Shown: in pieces, positions 48,678-63,602 of the stretch
Position numbering within the stretch: the first letter of the stretch is position 1
Layout: the number at the start of each line of letters is the position of its first letter
Assembly: GCF_013373865.1 (NCBI RefSeq)
Contig: NC_050472.1
Span: 26,581,138 to 26,645,137 of the forward strand
Length of the DNA: 64,000 nucleotides
Source: Monomorium pharaonis
Lineage: Eukaryota > Arthropoda > Insecta > Hymenoptera > Formicidae
Direction of reading: 5' to 3'
The notes under the pieces: generated by a model
What the model was told of the DNA's origin: nothing
Databases searched by the model: none
What the model saw: the letters and a program-made list of their open reading frames with translations, nothing else
Made by a program: the position numbers and the translations under genes

Positions 48678-49651
48678 AATTTTGGGATCATTTTGACAAG
48701 GTGCGCTACAAGAATAATAACATGCTATACACATGATGTATATGGTAAAAGTTTAGAAATTTATTATACATGCAAAACTTGACTGTCTTTAACAGACAAT
48801 ATAATAACAAAATATACTTAACGTCTGTAAGAGCATTATTTATATCATTGGCACAAACCACTGCAGGCAATCCAAGTTTTCGCATATTCATAAATAAAAT
48901 GCGAGCACTCACATTGTTTCCTTAAAGAGTTGTATTGTATTAATTTATTCTATAATAAAAATTCAAACGCTCAACAGCGTAAAACCATGTTTGTGCAGCA
49001 TACACCAAAAAAATCATACATTCATAGCAGTTGAATACTTATTAAAATTGAGATTGACTTTACCAATTAAAAAAAAACTAATAACAATACTCAAGAGAAT
49101 AAGATTGTTTCTTTGAAAGATACTTTGAAATTTTGCATAAAAATCACATATATGAACACACGATATGCTATTGTACGTATATCGATCAATACGTAGTCTG
49201 ATATACGTATATAACTTAAGAATTATAACGAAGAGTCTTTTTATTTATAATTTATAATGAGCATTCTCTATTACCCGCAACGAAATTACGGATTACGCGC
49301 ACAGAAAATTCTATATTTTTGTACATCCATTCTCATTATATACTCTTTCCTCTTTGGCAATATTAATTGATAACTAAAAATACATTCTGCAGTACGCTAT
49401 TAGAAGGCACTAGAAGAATCACAGACACGAGACACGCTGTAGACATTCGTCGCCGCGAATGACATCGCGATTAGGTAAAAACTTTCAATGCCAGAAACAA
49501 GGCAGATTAATCGCTCATAATTGCAGCTACTTTTCGATGACGATAATAAATCTCTGATATTTCACGCAATCAATAAGAAATATATCTTTAAATGCTTCGA
49601 ATTTGTCAGAATATAGTGGATCTTATTTTCCTTTTGGCGTGTGATCGTAAT
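48678..49651. other. Convergent intergenic region between DDX46 and RECK
   Basis: Holds the 3' UTRs of both genes. Plus-strand AATAAA hexamers at 48893-48898 and 48954-48959 are candidate DDX46 poly(A) signals. The sequence is AT-rich and otherwise shows no gene. Confidence 0.7.
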
Positions 49652-52600
49652 TTAGGATAAAATATTTAGCAAGAAAGTGGTAACGATAACCGTCGCGAGC
49701 CAAGCACGAATTTTCATGGCACTAGAAACGTAACCGTGGACTATTTCGGCTCTGGTCAGCGAACCTAAAGGAACTTCGGCCGCGATGCGAGGACTTCTCT
49801 CCGAAATTCTAGTGACGAGCTTCTCCGTTTCCGTTACGCAAGCTCGCAATTGCAGCGCCGACAACTTCTTGATAACGGGCTGTACGACGATAAAGATATC
49901 GCGATCGGGCGTCATTATGCCACGAACAGCACATTGCGCCACTTGTAATTGGCGACTTAGAGCGACCAGGAGAGCCTCTAAGGTGACGGAGTCCTTGTCG
50001 GCTTCTTCATCCATCATGTAATAGATTCTGTCCAGCTGTAAAAAAAAAACAAAACAGATAATCAGAAAAAACTCAATCCGTTAAAAGTTTATACGAATTG
50101 ATCGACATTGTAACTTACAAAAAATATATCTCGGAACAATACTAATTTAAAGGATAATTCGAAAATCTGCAAGAAATCTTAAGAGTACCCACCTGTTTCT
50201 TCGAGTAGAACAATCTTGCCGCTCCTCCGCAGACGGGACAACAAGCACCAGGAGGGGTAACTCCGATGCAATACGGTTCCTCTAAGGTGGGACATTGCAC
50301 GGCGTCGCTACAACGAGGTTTTGCCTGATCTCCTATGAGACCGACAGCGACGCAAGGCCCTTGGTAATCCACAACGACCCTTTCGGCCCAAGCCGCACAT
50401 TCGTTAGCATAAACCTCACCGTTGATGCCGCATACCGGACCTCGAAGGCTGCACCCTTTTAGACAAGGTCCCCTGTAACTCAGGGTAGCTCCAGCTCGGA
50501 TCATTGTACACACGGAAGGATATTGACGATTCTCCCGGTCGCAGACTGGTCCGCTGGACTCATCGCGCAAATTACAATCTATTGGCACACATTCGTATTG
50601 CCGACACGGTTTGTGCAAACGAGACAGGCAGACTCTGGGTCTACGGACGCATCTTTCCGAGCTATCGCAAGGATTGGATATGCAGGGATCTCTGCTGGAA
50701 CAACTTCCGAATTCCACCTCGGTGGCTGACAACTCGGCGCACTTTGCCAAGCAGGCGGAAGCGAAGGTAAAGCCCAACCTGCCGCAGACCGGAACGTAAT
50801 GAGCCGGACAGTCACAGGGTAAAGACGGTGCTCGCAGCTCGCCGCAGCTCCTTTTCGAGCACGTGAATTCACCTTCGAAGCAATGACAGGGATTGCACTC
50901 GAGATAAAAGTTGGCCTTGTGTTGAATGAAACGATCGTGCACCCAACAAGATTTAAAGTTGAAGCAATTGAGTGTGCGACACTTTTCCAGACCGCGTGTG
51001 GTGCATTGGCAGATGTTTAGACAACCCTGCTGATCAAATCGCGGAATCTGGATCCAGGATCCGACCGGCACTAATTGCTTCGACATCTCGCCGAGGGAAC
51101 AGGCCGGCACGCAACGATATATCTTGGCGCCGTTCGGCTGGAGCACGCAGAGCTGATCCTGCGGGCAAGGATTCCGCTTGCAGGGTGTCGTGATGTCCTC
51201 ATCGGGATGGACCACAGCTTCGTCATCTTGCGGATTGTTCAGAAACGGTCTTAACGAGACGCATGGCGCATCCGGTCTGCCCGGCGACAATTTGGAGCAC
51301 AAAGTAGCCGCCGTGTGAGGTCCAGTGACCGCGCTCCAGTCCACGCAACTTGCCATCAGCTCTAAACAATCCTCGCGACAGAGACGCGTCTCATGGATTC
51401 TAGTTTCACAAGGTCGCAGCTGCAGAAGACAAGCCACTGCACGTAGAGTCTCTACCGGACAGGAAGTGGCGACACGTACGGGCACACCTAATCCGCGAAT
51501 AATATCTCCTCGGGACCAATGATCAGCCTCCCATTTGGCCGCTTCGTCGGCCGCAGTCGTGCACGTTCTAACAAAAAATTAAATATTTAATTGTGACAAG
51601 CGCAAGTTTCGTAAGAAACATTAATTTTTATTTTAGTCAATTAGAATTAATTTTGATGAAATTTAATTTATGAACTCATCAAAAATTATCAGAATTTTGA
51701 CACTCAATTCTAAATCGCTGAATTTGCAAATTATTGACGTAACCAGATTTTATTCGCATTCATGGTTTTTACCTAAACAAAGTCGTAGGTCTGTCGTTAA
51801 ACCGCGCACAGTAAGACAACCCGGAACAGCCCATCTCGCAGGAGTCATCTGCGTCTTCGAGACATCTTCTCAGTTCACCTTCTAAACTGGATGAGAGGCA
51901 CAGTGCGTCCAGTTGTTTCCAGGCGATTTCCCAGTCCGCCTGAAAGGCTCGCCAGCACAAACTCTGACAAGTGGGCCTCGTCGCTTTCGTGCAGCACGCC
52001 AGCTTACCAGCATCCAGGGGTAATCGTGTCGGCTTCGTCGAGCCCGATTTCAACAAGCAACTCCACATTGGCGATTGTGGTAACACAGGACTGCACTTCT
52101 CCGCCAGAGCGTCCATGATCTCCTGGTCAGTCGTCGCGATGTGAAGAGTTTTGCGACACGTGTCCAGGCACACCGGAGTCGTCGCTTCTTCACAACAATG
52201 CAAATCTGCAGAGACAGAATTAGCAAAAATTTATAACAAATATCTTTAATAAACAGTTGTTCGCTGTCGAGTTAGTCGATTATTTAAAATATATAAATAG
52301 ATTAATTAATTTTGTCTTAAAAAAATAAGAACAATATTTTCATAATTAAAAAAATGCGATATTTTTTTTTTAACATATTTACTATTTTAATTACAGGACT
52401 AACATTCGATAATTATTGATAATTATCTTGATGTAAATCAAATCCTGATCCTTTATGTAAACTAACGAAATGTTAACTAACGCTGCTTTGGATCCTCGGC
52501 ATGCTTCACTTCGGCTACGCTCTTCAGGCACTTAGGGACCTGATGAAAGCAACCCTTGCTGCTGTACAGCTTCAGGCTAGATTGCTTGCCAGGCTTGTAA

Positions 52601-53342
52601 AAGATATCCTTGCATATGGCCCTGCACGTGTCATTGGAGACATTGCTGCAGCATCGTTCGGCATCTTCGCGCTTTTCTAGACAGAAGAAAAACTCAGGTT
52701 CGTCGCTCGGTCGGCAGGATTCATTTAAATCGTTTGTGGAACCGGACAGAGCACAGGTCGTACGACATGTTGGATTCTGAGCGAGACGGCAGCATCCTCG
52801 ACCCGTCCAATTTTCGTTCCTTTTAAGCTCTATAAAAATTCGAATCCTTTGATATTTTGTGGCAACATTGTACACTTGAGTAACTAGAGATATTAGAAGA
52901 ATACTTACCATTTAACGTCGTGTTCACGCAGGACCAAAAATCCAACTGAAAAAAAAAAAAAGATTCGAACGTGAAGAATGATAGTTACAAAAAAGAGAAA
53001 AGAAAAAGAAAGAAGAAAATGATGAAAAAACGTAAAGTGGCACAATCGCTCGATTGCACGATCACGAATCCCGAGATCATCTTTCCATAAAATCGTCACC
53101 GTGAAATAAAGAAACATGGATCGCGTTACAAACATCCTGAATCGTTTAAGATGCCCATTGTCGGGAGGCTTCCGATCTAGATCTGAGCTGAATGAAGAGA
53201 ATAAGCGGGTGTCGATCGCGTGGGATCGAATCTTAGGAATAAAAATGTGGTAACTCACCAGCTCCATGGAACAAAACTCCAGTAGACGTTGAGTGGCGTT
53301 TTCCCTTGCTTCGATCTCTGCGCCCAGGACTACCAAGGATAT
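49652..53342 (-). CDS. RECK: RECK, GPI-anchored cysteine-rich protein with Kazal motifs (first exon not found)
   Basis: RECK is a cell-surface glycoprotein that inhibits matrix metalloproteases and, in vertebrates, takes part in Wnt7 signalling. Minus-strand exons in transcript order: 53342-53259, 52945-52909, 52829-52482, 52205-51773, 51567-50193, 50035-49652; joins keep frame and give about 886 residues (human RECK is 971). The first visible exon starts ISLVVLGAEIEAREN, apparently the end of a signal peptide. Several cysteine-knot repeats follow (CCRLAQNPTCRTTC, CCSNVSNDTCRAIC, CCEEATTPVCLDTC, CCTKATRPTCQSLC), then SYCARFNDRPTTLFR, Kazal-like modules (PCDCPAHYVPVCG, CNLRDESSGPVCD, CSLRGPVCGINGEVYANEC), GACCPVCGGAARLFYSKKQ, and a hydrophobic tail (ATVIVTTFLLNIL) fit for GPI anchoring. 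The initiator exon is not identified. Confidence 0.95.
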
Positions 53343-55796
53343 CTGTATGAAATTGCGAACAAAGTTATTTTAACGAAGGCATACGTGTTGCGATAAAGTT
53401 ACAAAGAAAGGTTATGAGTAAGAATTATATTTCAGAAAGTCATGTCTCTCGGAAATCTAAAATTACATTTTGGAAGGCAAAATATTATAAATGATAATAA
53501 AGTAGCGACAGAGAGAAAAGAAACGTATTGCATAAATGTGTAAATCATTCCGACGAATTGGATTTCGAGGCGTTAACTTCTTTAACCGAATCGAGTCAGT
53601 CGAGGAGTTCCCAAATTCGAAATGTGATACGGCGCATTAGAGGCTATTAAAAATAAAGGACACGAATGCAACGCGCGGGCTCCGCGATTTCCTGTTGCCC
53701 GTCGCTGAATGACAATTGCTCTAGGGAGCCAGATATCGTTCGCGTGCTTCGTCCTCATTCCGGATTCAATCGGTGTTCTCCGCGAGGACACGCCGGATCC
53801 ACTTGGTATGTCCATCATGGTCAAGAGTTACGACCATCCATCAACATGTGTTGGGTCCGGACGGGTGCTGGCAATAGGCCCAGTCAAAGGTCACATTCGA
53901 CCGCAAAACGTAAATCATCGATCACTTGTTCATGTATATTTTTTTAGAGTAGCAATAATTTTTTAAATTAATTTGCACACACAGCTTTGACCAAATCGCA
54001 TTACATTTTGATTAATATAATGATGCATTATGAATAAACTATGTTAAATATTCGAGGTGTCTCTGCGCTTCTATTGACTGTACAAAAACAAATTGATTTT
54101 ATAAACTGAAAATAACCTTTCAAGTACATTTCAAATAATTTTCAATAAGTGCAAAATATTTCTACTTAGTTAGGCTATTGTAAATGTTAGAGGTGAAAGT
54201 GATGCGAGGCTGAGAAAACGACGTACGTATTTCCGTCGCGGTATATTCTGGGAGGTATGCGCAGCCGGGTCACGTCGCCACGTTGAACGGGGTTGTATTT
54301 TCAACTGGCAAATTTTTTGCAGCGTATTTGACATCGAGAAATATCCTAATGATAACAAATTTATATTTTCTGCTAAGCATAAATATTTAATAAAGCAATT
54401 CTCGAATAATAATGAATTATGAAAAATATCACGAGATGAAAAATAATACATCTGTTTCTTTGTTTTCAATATCGCGATTGAAATTGACATTATAAAATAT
54501 TGTCGTTCGCCAAAACCCAAAAATGTTGAACGTTACTTTGAAACAGCGATGTATCTCGGACCAGATAAATCAGACGGCCTCCGAGCGAAAGCCGAGATCA
54601 AAAGATACCGAAATAGAGCTACGAGCTTTCATAATTTGCTCCGTGCTCTCATTTGCCGAACTCCCGAACGATGCCACAAACGACTGTGAGGTGTCGGTGG
54701 GCTAATTAAATCAATCATTTGCAATTCTTTTCAATATACAACGAACCATTGTACGTACGCCAGCTTTAGCAGAGATTAAAAATACTATCAGTTATTGAAA
54801 GTTATTTGAAACGTACTATGCTTTTGATTTATTTTTCTAATATAAAAATATATTATTTGGAATTACCTTTAACAAAATTTACATGTTACAAAATTTTTTA
54901 CATTAATAGAAATATTTATGATAATTTGGATTAATTCGTCAAAAATAGATTTTCTGTTGCAGATGAAGAAGCAATAAAAATACAGCTGATCCGAATAAAA
55001 AGAAAAAAATCACCACGTGTTCTCGACGAAGAAACGTGTTTCCTGTCCATCTCAAGAATAACTTGTCACATATCTCGGAGCTTTCGTCATGATTTCCGGT
55101 TATTTTGCTGCTAAATGGCCAAGAAGGAAACGCTCATCTGTAGTCAAGCAAGACGATCCGGAGAGACAGCTTTCTCAAAGTTTTTCTGCACCTCGCGTTG
55201 CCTCGTGCCTCACATTTTAATCGTGCATTGAGATGTAAGAAACCAAGAACGGCAAGAAAAGTCATGTCAAAAAGTTTTTATAAGAAATTCTGCTCGATAT
55301 CTCTGTAATTTTCACAACTGATTTTATTTCTTTATTTTCAGGTGAATTTTCGAAACATATTGATATCGCGAGTAAATTTACATCGCGATCTCCGCAGCAA
55401 TAAAATATCCTGGACACAAGATATATTTTCATATGCGCCATACCGTAATCAGAAATCAACGAAACGTTACCTGACATTCTCCTCCCTACTCCTTGCCGAA
55501 TAAACTGCACGGAGACACGATATCATTGATAACACGCGGGTACGTCCACCGTGTTCAACGCGTCAATTCGTAATATTTGCGTATGAATGAGCCCGCGGGG
55601 CGTCCAGGAGGGGTCCCGCGTAAATCTCGCAGCAGGCACCCGGTGTGTGCGTTGTCTCCGATATTATCTTCGGAAGAGGAGGCCCCCGCAGTCACCTTTA
55701 AAGAAGTTACAGCCGGGACGCACCCTACGTCGAGAAACCCTCATCGAAGGAAGCAACGAGGTATCCTTTTCGTTTTTTTTCACCTATCCATTTCCA

Positions 55797-55865
<69 letters not shown>

Positions 55866-58800
55866 CCCCTTACCGTTCCGCTTTTATTTTCCGGATCCTA
55901 ATATATCCGCGGACACGACATACTTCGTGTCCTTTATCGTCTCGGGTTCAGTCTACGGATATTTATCAACCGCGCGATATCGCATTCGGATGATTACGGC
56001 TATCAAGATTGTCTTTTTGAAATTCCCACAGAGTTCCTCCTCCCGCGCATAATTAATAGATTCCGCGGTGTGGGGGGTCACGGTTGATTTCTTATCGCGA
56101 TGAAAAAAGCGCATCTTTATACTCGATTATTAATTTTGAATTTACAATCTCGATTTTAGATTTTGTGAATCGCTCGGTGATCACGACCGTTCCCCTTCAA
56201 TGTAAAATATTAAGACAGTTATATGTGTATTATCATACTTATTAAAAATGCATACCTTAGAGCATACATTTCGACAGGATCCAGCAGCCAGCGAGCAGCA
56301 GGACATCTCTGCAACAGAAACAGAAGGACAGATATTAGCTTTACGCATTCAAGAAAACAGATGGAAACTAATATACAATCTGGTGAACTTCGAGCACGCT
56401 CTCAAGAACCTTTTCTCCGCTTTTCCACCGACACGAAACAGACGCGTGTCCTGCATTACGTCAGCATAAGAGTGGCAGAGAGAGAGGAAGAGAAAGGATC
56501 CGTTTTCAAGGGTCCACAAGAGGTACGTAGTGTCAAAACTTTGGACCCCCGGGGGACCTCACATACAGTTTAGATTTGAAGACCCTGATTTACAAAGATC
56601 GGAGCTCACACGCATTCTCGCTTATTATTTTTATCTGAATTATTTTATCCGTATAAAATTACAAGAGATCACGCTGTTTAATTAGTGTCGAATTCTATCC
56701 AATTTGACAAGTTATTTTCAAAAATTATTCCAATAGGTCGCTATTGCTCCTACTCAATATCGTTAATTTAATTAAAATTATAATAGAGTTATAATTTTAC
56801 TTAAGAAATATTAAATTTGACTCAAATTATTTACCAGTTGCATACATTAATATGAACGCTGCTCACTTTGAAGTTAAGTAAATAAACTAAAAATGAATTA
56901 GACGAAGTTGCTTTTTTAATTGCACATTTTGTAAAATAATAAATTTTGACACATATGCAAGTTGAAAAATACTATATTTAACTCAAACAATTGGTTTAAA
57001 TTTGATTTTTTAATATTTAACAATGTTTTTCTTTACATTTTTATAACGCGATAATTTTGCATTCACCAAATAACAGCAACAACGGCGAAACGACTGTATT
57101 TGCGTAACATTTTTTAAAAGAACATAAAATAAAGTAGAACAGAAAGTCAAGACGTTTGCCGCGGACGTTTCTCTCTCGTTGGTGGTCTTAAATATTGAAG
57201 TTTCCGTTCCATCTAGCGATTGCAGTGGCGTGCAGTCGAGAAGCATTCCGTGTCCCCTTTCTTCTCAACGTCTTCAATTATTAAATGACCGGGAGGGGAA
57301 ATGTCCGGTACGTCACTTGGATCGAACAATCGAGCAAGATATTCCGTCCTTTCTTCTGAGAACCTTCCTCCATATTTAACGATGAATTTTGAACCTGCAT
57401 GTCATTTCGAGAGAAAGATTGATTTTCGATTCGTTCGGACAGTTCGTTCCCCTTACAGCGCCTCGATTGTGACGTAATCATATGTAATGCACCACGCGCT
57501 TATTCCTGTTTCTACATTTCTGACGTGAATGGTTGTCAACGGCTCCTCCCAGCGTGTCGACGTTTGACGTGAAAGATCTTTAACGACTTTACGGGGTTAA
57601 CATGCGGGTTCGATCAAAGTGAGTCGTGTGAAAGGAGGGGGGGATGCTTTGAATGGCGACCGAAATCGTAAGGGTCGCCGACACGTATACACTGCGTTAC
57701 AATGAAGCTAATAGATACCAATTAACAGCAAATTGTGACTGTCTCGCCCTCCCTTTCTCTCGTCATTTCGAAGAATCGTTCGATTCCGATTACGTGCACG
57801 TACACAAGTGTGGAGCGAATTCTTTTTTTTTTTTTTACAATCGATATAATCTCCAAAGAAAATTGAACAGTATTGACTTATTTATAGTATAAAATAAGTT
57901 CCAGAACCGTTACTCGAAGTATTCATTTGTAAAATTAAAGAATGCGAGATCGTTTAAACTTTACGACATTTCCAAAGAATATTATTTAATTGCAGCCATA
58001 TCGTCGGGAAATGGGGAGTATGCAATCATGCTAGGGGGAATCGTTTGCATTTCCGAGCAAACAGGAGGGTGTTTGAGGGTCTCGAGGAACGTTCTCCTAT
58101 TACAGTATAAATTACGAATGTTTGGCTAGATATCGGTTTCGGTCACCGACACCTGGCACTTATCCGTTTGTCACCGAGTTATTCACGTCCGTTCCTAAAA
58201 TATATCAGCCACGGATGATTTGTAGCGGTTGAATGTCATATTCTCCGCGCTCTCTCAACGCGGTTACTATTATAGAGTGTCGAAACTTACCACTCTGCCC
58301 GTTTATCGCCTCGTGACTTCGACCGCACTCGGAAATTTTATTTTATTCCCTTCCTCTTTTTTTTCTCTTACTCATTACGCATGCAAGTGCATTCGCGACT
58401 ACCTCGCCGATCGTAAAAACTCGCGTCTCGGGTCGTTCGAAGACGGGCCTTTAATCGAATCCTCGCCGCAAAGGGCCTTGACGTTTTCCACGTGAAATTC
58501 GCAGCGACAAGTGCGTCGCGCCTTTAAACGCGCCGTTTTGTGGCTCCTGTTGCGGACGACACAAAAATAGCCGGCGTCGTTCGCGGCCATCCGGCGTTTA
58601 CACCGATCTAAACTGCGGGGCCCCCTTCACTTTATCCCACCCGTTGCGCGCTACCCGAGAAGCCGAAATGTTCGTGACTTTGACGGGAAACATCGGATCG
58701 ACGAACGCAATTCAAATCGTGCGTCTTGTAAAACGCAATACAGAACAGTTAGAGACGCTGCATTAAAATTTATCCAAGAAAGAATATTTACGTACGTAGA

Positions 58801-59095
58801 AAGAAAATATTCGGATTCTGATAAGATAAGAAACAGTACGAGGGAGAAATCGAAAGGTTTCCCAATACAAAATCCAAACAAGTCAAAAATATTACATATA
58901 AATATTATTTTCGAGAAATAAAATCTTTCCATATCTTCAGATTCCATTGTATAAATACAGTAATTTTTCTCTGAAACTATAAAAAGAACAAGCTGTTTAT
59001 GATTTTTGCCAGAACAAAATTGTTCAAGATGTGATTTCACCCAAATTAAAAAAATGGACTTATTTGATTTTTGTAAAGAAAATTCTTCGATTATA
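53343..59095. other. Region upstream of RECK without a supported gene
   Basis: Probably holds part of a RECK first intron or its promoter, but I found no exon encoding a signal-peptide start that joins at 53342. It contains a long CT microsatellite. Open frames near 53.6-53.9 kb and 55.6-56.0 kb have no family resemblance, and the latter is mostly CT repeat. Confidence 0.5.
55797..55862. repeat. CT microsatellite
   Basis: About 32 uninterrupted CT units, one of the longest simple repeats in the window. Confidence 0.95.
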
Positions 59096-59502
59096 CACTG
59101 GTCAACAAAATTATTGCATACGTAAATTTGTGTCAAAATTTTGCATAATTTCAAATAAGTACAAAACCACGAAAAATTATTATCTTTTTATTTTTTAAAA
59201 AGCATTTTTTTAAAATCACAGCAATGAACAATCACTCAAAATAAAGGGAAAATATCCCGCTATAATATGCAAGTAACAAAAAGTCTTCGCGATTTTTTCC
59301 ACAGCAGGTGTAATGCAGCAAAGCTGCATAAAAAATTATTATTGTGACGGGTTAAGCTTTAAGATTATGCCGTTTTGTGAAAAAAAAAAGATAATTGAAA
59401 TTGCCAAAATTCATTCGAAAGTATGGAATTCTGCAACATTGGAAATTATGCAAAATTTTGACACAAATTTACATATACGATATATAATTTTGTTGATCAG
59501 TG
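59096..59502. mobile_element. Short Tc1/mariner-type transposon remnant
   Basis: Terminal inverted repeats: the left end reads CACTGGTCAACAAAATTAT and the right end, reversed, CACTGATCAACAAAATTAT. Both also share GTAAATTTGTGTC and AAAATTTTGCATAATTTC. TA dinucleotides flank both ends (59094-59095, 59503-59504). An internal frame (from about 59355) reading CEKKKIIEIAKIHSK resembles the start of a Tc1-type transposase helix-turn-helix, but it stops soon after, so the element is non-autonomous. Confidence 0.8.
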
Positions 59503-61787
59503 TATAATTAACGTAATAAAAATAGACTTGTGGAGAGGAATCGACGGCGATGGATGGCGCGCCGAGAAGTGGCAAACAGCGCCTAATAAAGTGGACCGTT
59601 TAATTTGACTAACACAGGATTCCACGAGAGCGAGACCAGTGGCATTTTAAACGCCATTAATGTGCCCGATGAGACGGGGGAGCTCGTCCGTCGTCTCGCC
59701 TAACATTAGCATAACAAAATAGGAAACGCAACCGCCTGCGACAATATAACACTCGCGAATCTCTCCGAGAACGATCATCGCGCACGTTCGTCTCTCGTGT
59801 ATTCCGTGAATTACACGTTGCACGATTATAATGCTGTGCCTCCGCGGACGTGTTGTAAATTTAATTCAACGTTTTTTTCTACGGCTTTGTTTCTCGCTTT
59901 TCTCCTCTTTGTTTTTCAAACACCGTTTTAACCACGTCGAACGCGCCTAATGCACAGACACACTTTGCGCCGCTGATGCCCCGCGCCGATAATGACAGAT
60001 TTCATCTGCAGTAAATCCGTCTGTGCGCCGTAATCCTCAAACGGCTCGTCTAAATTTATACGCGGTGCATACGATTTTGCATTAACAGCTTCTAAACCGA
60101 CCTCTCTAACGGGACTCCACGTCGTAAAAATATCGTTATTTATATATTAATAATCGCGATGGAAGGTAATACAAGTCTCCCCGACTGCCAGACGGTATAA
60201 TTAAAGTCGAGATCGCGATATTAATAATGCATCGCGTTATCTGTGCAATACACATCTACGTATCGATATCATTTATGTGTCCTGCGTGTCCGATAGCATC
60301 CTGTCCGCTCGGAGGACGATCGGTTAGATCGGTATGTTGGTCCACGCGTGTCCCGAGACAATAAGCGCGTCTCCGCACGCGTAATTTATGGCGAATCGAC
60401 GACGCTTCTCCGCTTCGTCGCGAATCCTTCTCGGAACGAGGCGCGCGCGTTTCCTTAACGAATTTAAACGAGCGACCCGAGGTGACGTCGATCGACGGGA
60501 ATGTGTCGTGCAACATTCGTTCGTTCCCTCGCGCATGCTGCCCGGCTCCGCCGTCGCGTACAACACGACCGCGTAACTGCATTCGCAGCTGTGTCTTTCG
60601 GCTGCGACATCGTCGTAAAAGAAAAAAAAACTCCGCATAATTCCACCACACTGCTATCAACGGATATGACTTGTCCGCACGCTGACTCAAGACAGTCAGG
60701 AAAAGCTCTTCGCAAAAACTGCGAATGCATCATACAGTCGGAATAAATATCATTCTCACGGTAAAAAAAAAGTATCTCATCTTCAAAATTATATTTATTT
60801 TTTATTAGTTTTCTTCTTTCATGTAGCGGTTATCTTTGCAAAGAATATCTTCTTGATAAATGGTCTTAAAACTACAATCATCAATTAAAACCGTTGATAA
60901 CCATTATTCAGAAGAAAAAAATTAATTGAGTAATAATTGTTTTTTTTTTTTTGCAATAAATATAATAGATTCATATTTTTCTGTGTGCTTTAATACAAGT
61001 GCCAATTCTTTTTGCAAATAGGGATTTTAAATAGAGAAACAATTTTTTCTTCGATCGCGAGTAAAAGTAGACAGAATTGAGACAAGTCGAGAGGAATATG
61101 TTCTCACGAAATTGAATGCTTAATCTTCACGAGAGATGAATGAATTCTTTTGCAGAGACTAAATGGGATTGGGTTTGAAAATGAATATTATTCTTCGAAT
61201 AACAGACGTTGTCCGTCCATTGCCGATCCGGCTGACACTCATTAATCGCGCCCATAATCAATTCTCGGCCTTCGCGAATCCATATACCTTCTCAATCTGT
61301 TTTGCCATTATCGGCAATTACGATACGCGTCGTTATCCGCGAGTGTAGACGCGATATAATACTCCGCGAGGGCATAATTAGATGCTGCTGGCAGGCAGCA
61401 ACGATGCGCGCACCGGGGCCGGAGAAATTGTACTATACGTAATTAATACAGTCATCAAACTCGCGCCCGAGCAAGCCCGGTGCATTTTACGGCGCGAAGA
61501 CGAGAGAAAGAGAAGGAGGAAATCGACAACGCAGGGACCGTCGGCAACGGGGAGAAGGGTTACGGGGAAGATAAGAAGAAGGGAATCGAGAGATACGTGT
61601 CTCTCGACATGTTTTTATCCGGCGTGAAGCTGTCACGGGGTTTTATGTGTTTATTTATCTCTCCTCTCGCGCAGTTATACACCATGAACGGGTATATATC
61701 GACGGAGAAGTACATATAAGTAATCTTCATGGTGGAGAATCTTTCGGAGGCTTCTGGCAATCCTTCTCTCTTTTAACCCCTTCGTTT

Positions 61788-61788
<1 letters not shown>

Positions 61789-61844
<56 letters not shown>
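61789..61844. repeat. CT microsatellite
   Basis: About 27 CT units. It generates spurious Leu/Ser and Arg/Glu frames. Confidence 0.95.
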
Positions 61845-61848
<4 letters not shown>

Positions 61849-63558
61849 GTCTGTCCCTCGAGGTCTGCTGTTTCCTTTCTTTTTTTTCCTTCCGGCAAAA
61901 AGTTTGCGACAACCGGTCCTCCGGAGAACACCATTGGGTGTCGCCGTAGAATTCACAAAAAATCCTCCCTAATTACGATCAACGTCTCTCACATTGTAGA
62001 ACGCGCAATTTATCTTTTGAAATTGATATAGTATATATGACTGTAACCACCATGATTCACGTCTTTATCGTTCTGTCAATCAATTTTAATGCATCATCAG
62101 ATTGTACTTGTAGGAGAAGGTGATATTTGATTCGTTGTATATACTTACGTTCTCTCGTTAAATATTGAATATTTGTATAAAAGTAAAAATATAGACAACA
62201 AGTATTATACTTTAAAAAAGATAATAATAATTTGGAATTGTTTTATTATCTTTATATTACTTTACTTCAAATTAATTTTGATGCACATTTTATACAGTCA
62301 GCAATTATATAATATAATTAACGCTTCATTCACATAATAAATGTAACAATGCATAATATCGTTTATTTACAAACGTAATTATACTAATCTATAAATCTTG
62401 AATTTTTTTCTTCACGGTTGTACGTGACGCTACTATACAAAGAGAGACAAATCGAAGGAAGTTCTCCACGCTCGAAGAAAACATGCAGTTTACATGCTCG
62501 CCCAAGCCGTCGCCTCCTCTCGCATTCGCTTCGTCATGCGTCCCCGACCGTCACTGTCTTTCTTCCTTTCCCTCTCTCATTTCCATATTTACATCACCAT
62601 TTTGCGGATAATCATTATTACAGCTAATCGTTGTCATTTATTATTTTCTATTACGTGAGCGGAATGAGATATCGCGGCTGTTTACCGACGACGCTTTCGA
62701 TCGCGTTTTATTGTCGAATTTGTTGAAAGGAGGTCCGCTCGTAAAAAAAGAAAGAGAAACCAATCGAAGAAGAAGAAACGAGAGAAAGAAAGAAATCTCC
62801 TTTGCGAGAGATTTAAGAGAGTTCGATCAACCAAAATACTGCAGCACACGTGCGATATTAAACACGTGTTCTCAAAATACTTTTAAATGCCGAATTGATG
62901 CGTGCTGTCGATTTAATTGTCGGTCGTCAAATGAGTGATATACGTACATACAATCGATACGAAAATTATCAGGTACGTGGGTGATGGTGTACGAAACTTA
63001 CGAAACTTTTATACAAAGACACACGGTGGCGGCATTAAGATGAAAAATTGAAACCGGTATAAATAATTTTTTCAGACCTCTTCTCGACACACGTAATTAC
63101 GAAACAGAAATTTCTGTATTTATTCGCAATAATGAATTAACAGTATGTAATTTCGTCTCGCGCTTGCAAACTCGTATAATCAATATTGATATAATGCGTG
63201 TGCCAATTTCAGGAAATTAATATGTAATTTTTTAATGTGGGCTCTCGCAGCGCAGCGCTTTTAATGTAAGGTATAATGGCTCATTGAGCGCCATTAGTCG
63301 CGAAACTCCCCCGGATCTGCTAGTATCGGAATTACTTGGAAAACTTATAGGCTGACGCATAATAATGCATTGATCGGTCCACGAGGGCGTATCGGAGGCG
63401 GCGATGAGCGGATGTTAATGGCTAATTAAGAATATCGATTTCGATCGGCGAGATCGGCGAGTGAGTGCGACTGTGGGTGCGCGCGTTCGTATATACATTA
63501 TGCATATTACGGCTTGCGTAAGTCGCCGCCGTCGCCGCCGCTCTAATTTCCAATCGCT

Positions 63559-63559
<1 letters not shown>

Positions 63560-63601
<42 letters not shown>
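63560..63601. repeat. GA microsatellite
   Basis: A GA dinucleotide run of about 20 units with one interruption near its start. Confidence 0.95.

Positions 63602-63602
<1 letters not shown>

Noticed and set aside
53582..53966. Open frames near the RECK 5' end as its first exon
   Set aside because: They lack a signal-peptide-like start and no donor there joins in frame to the exon at 53342.
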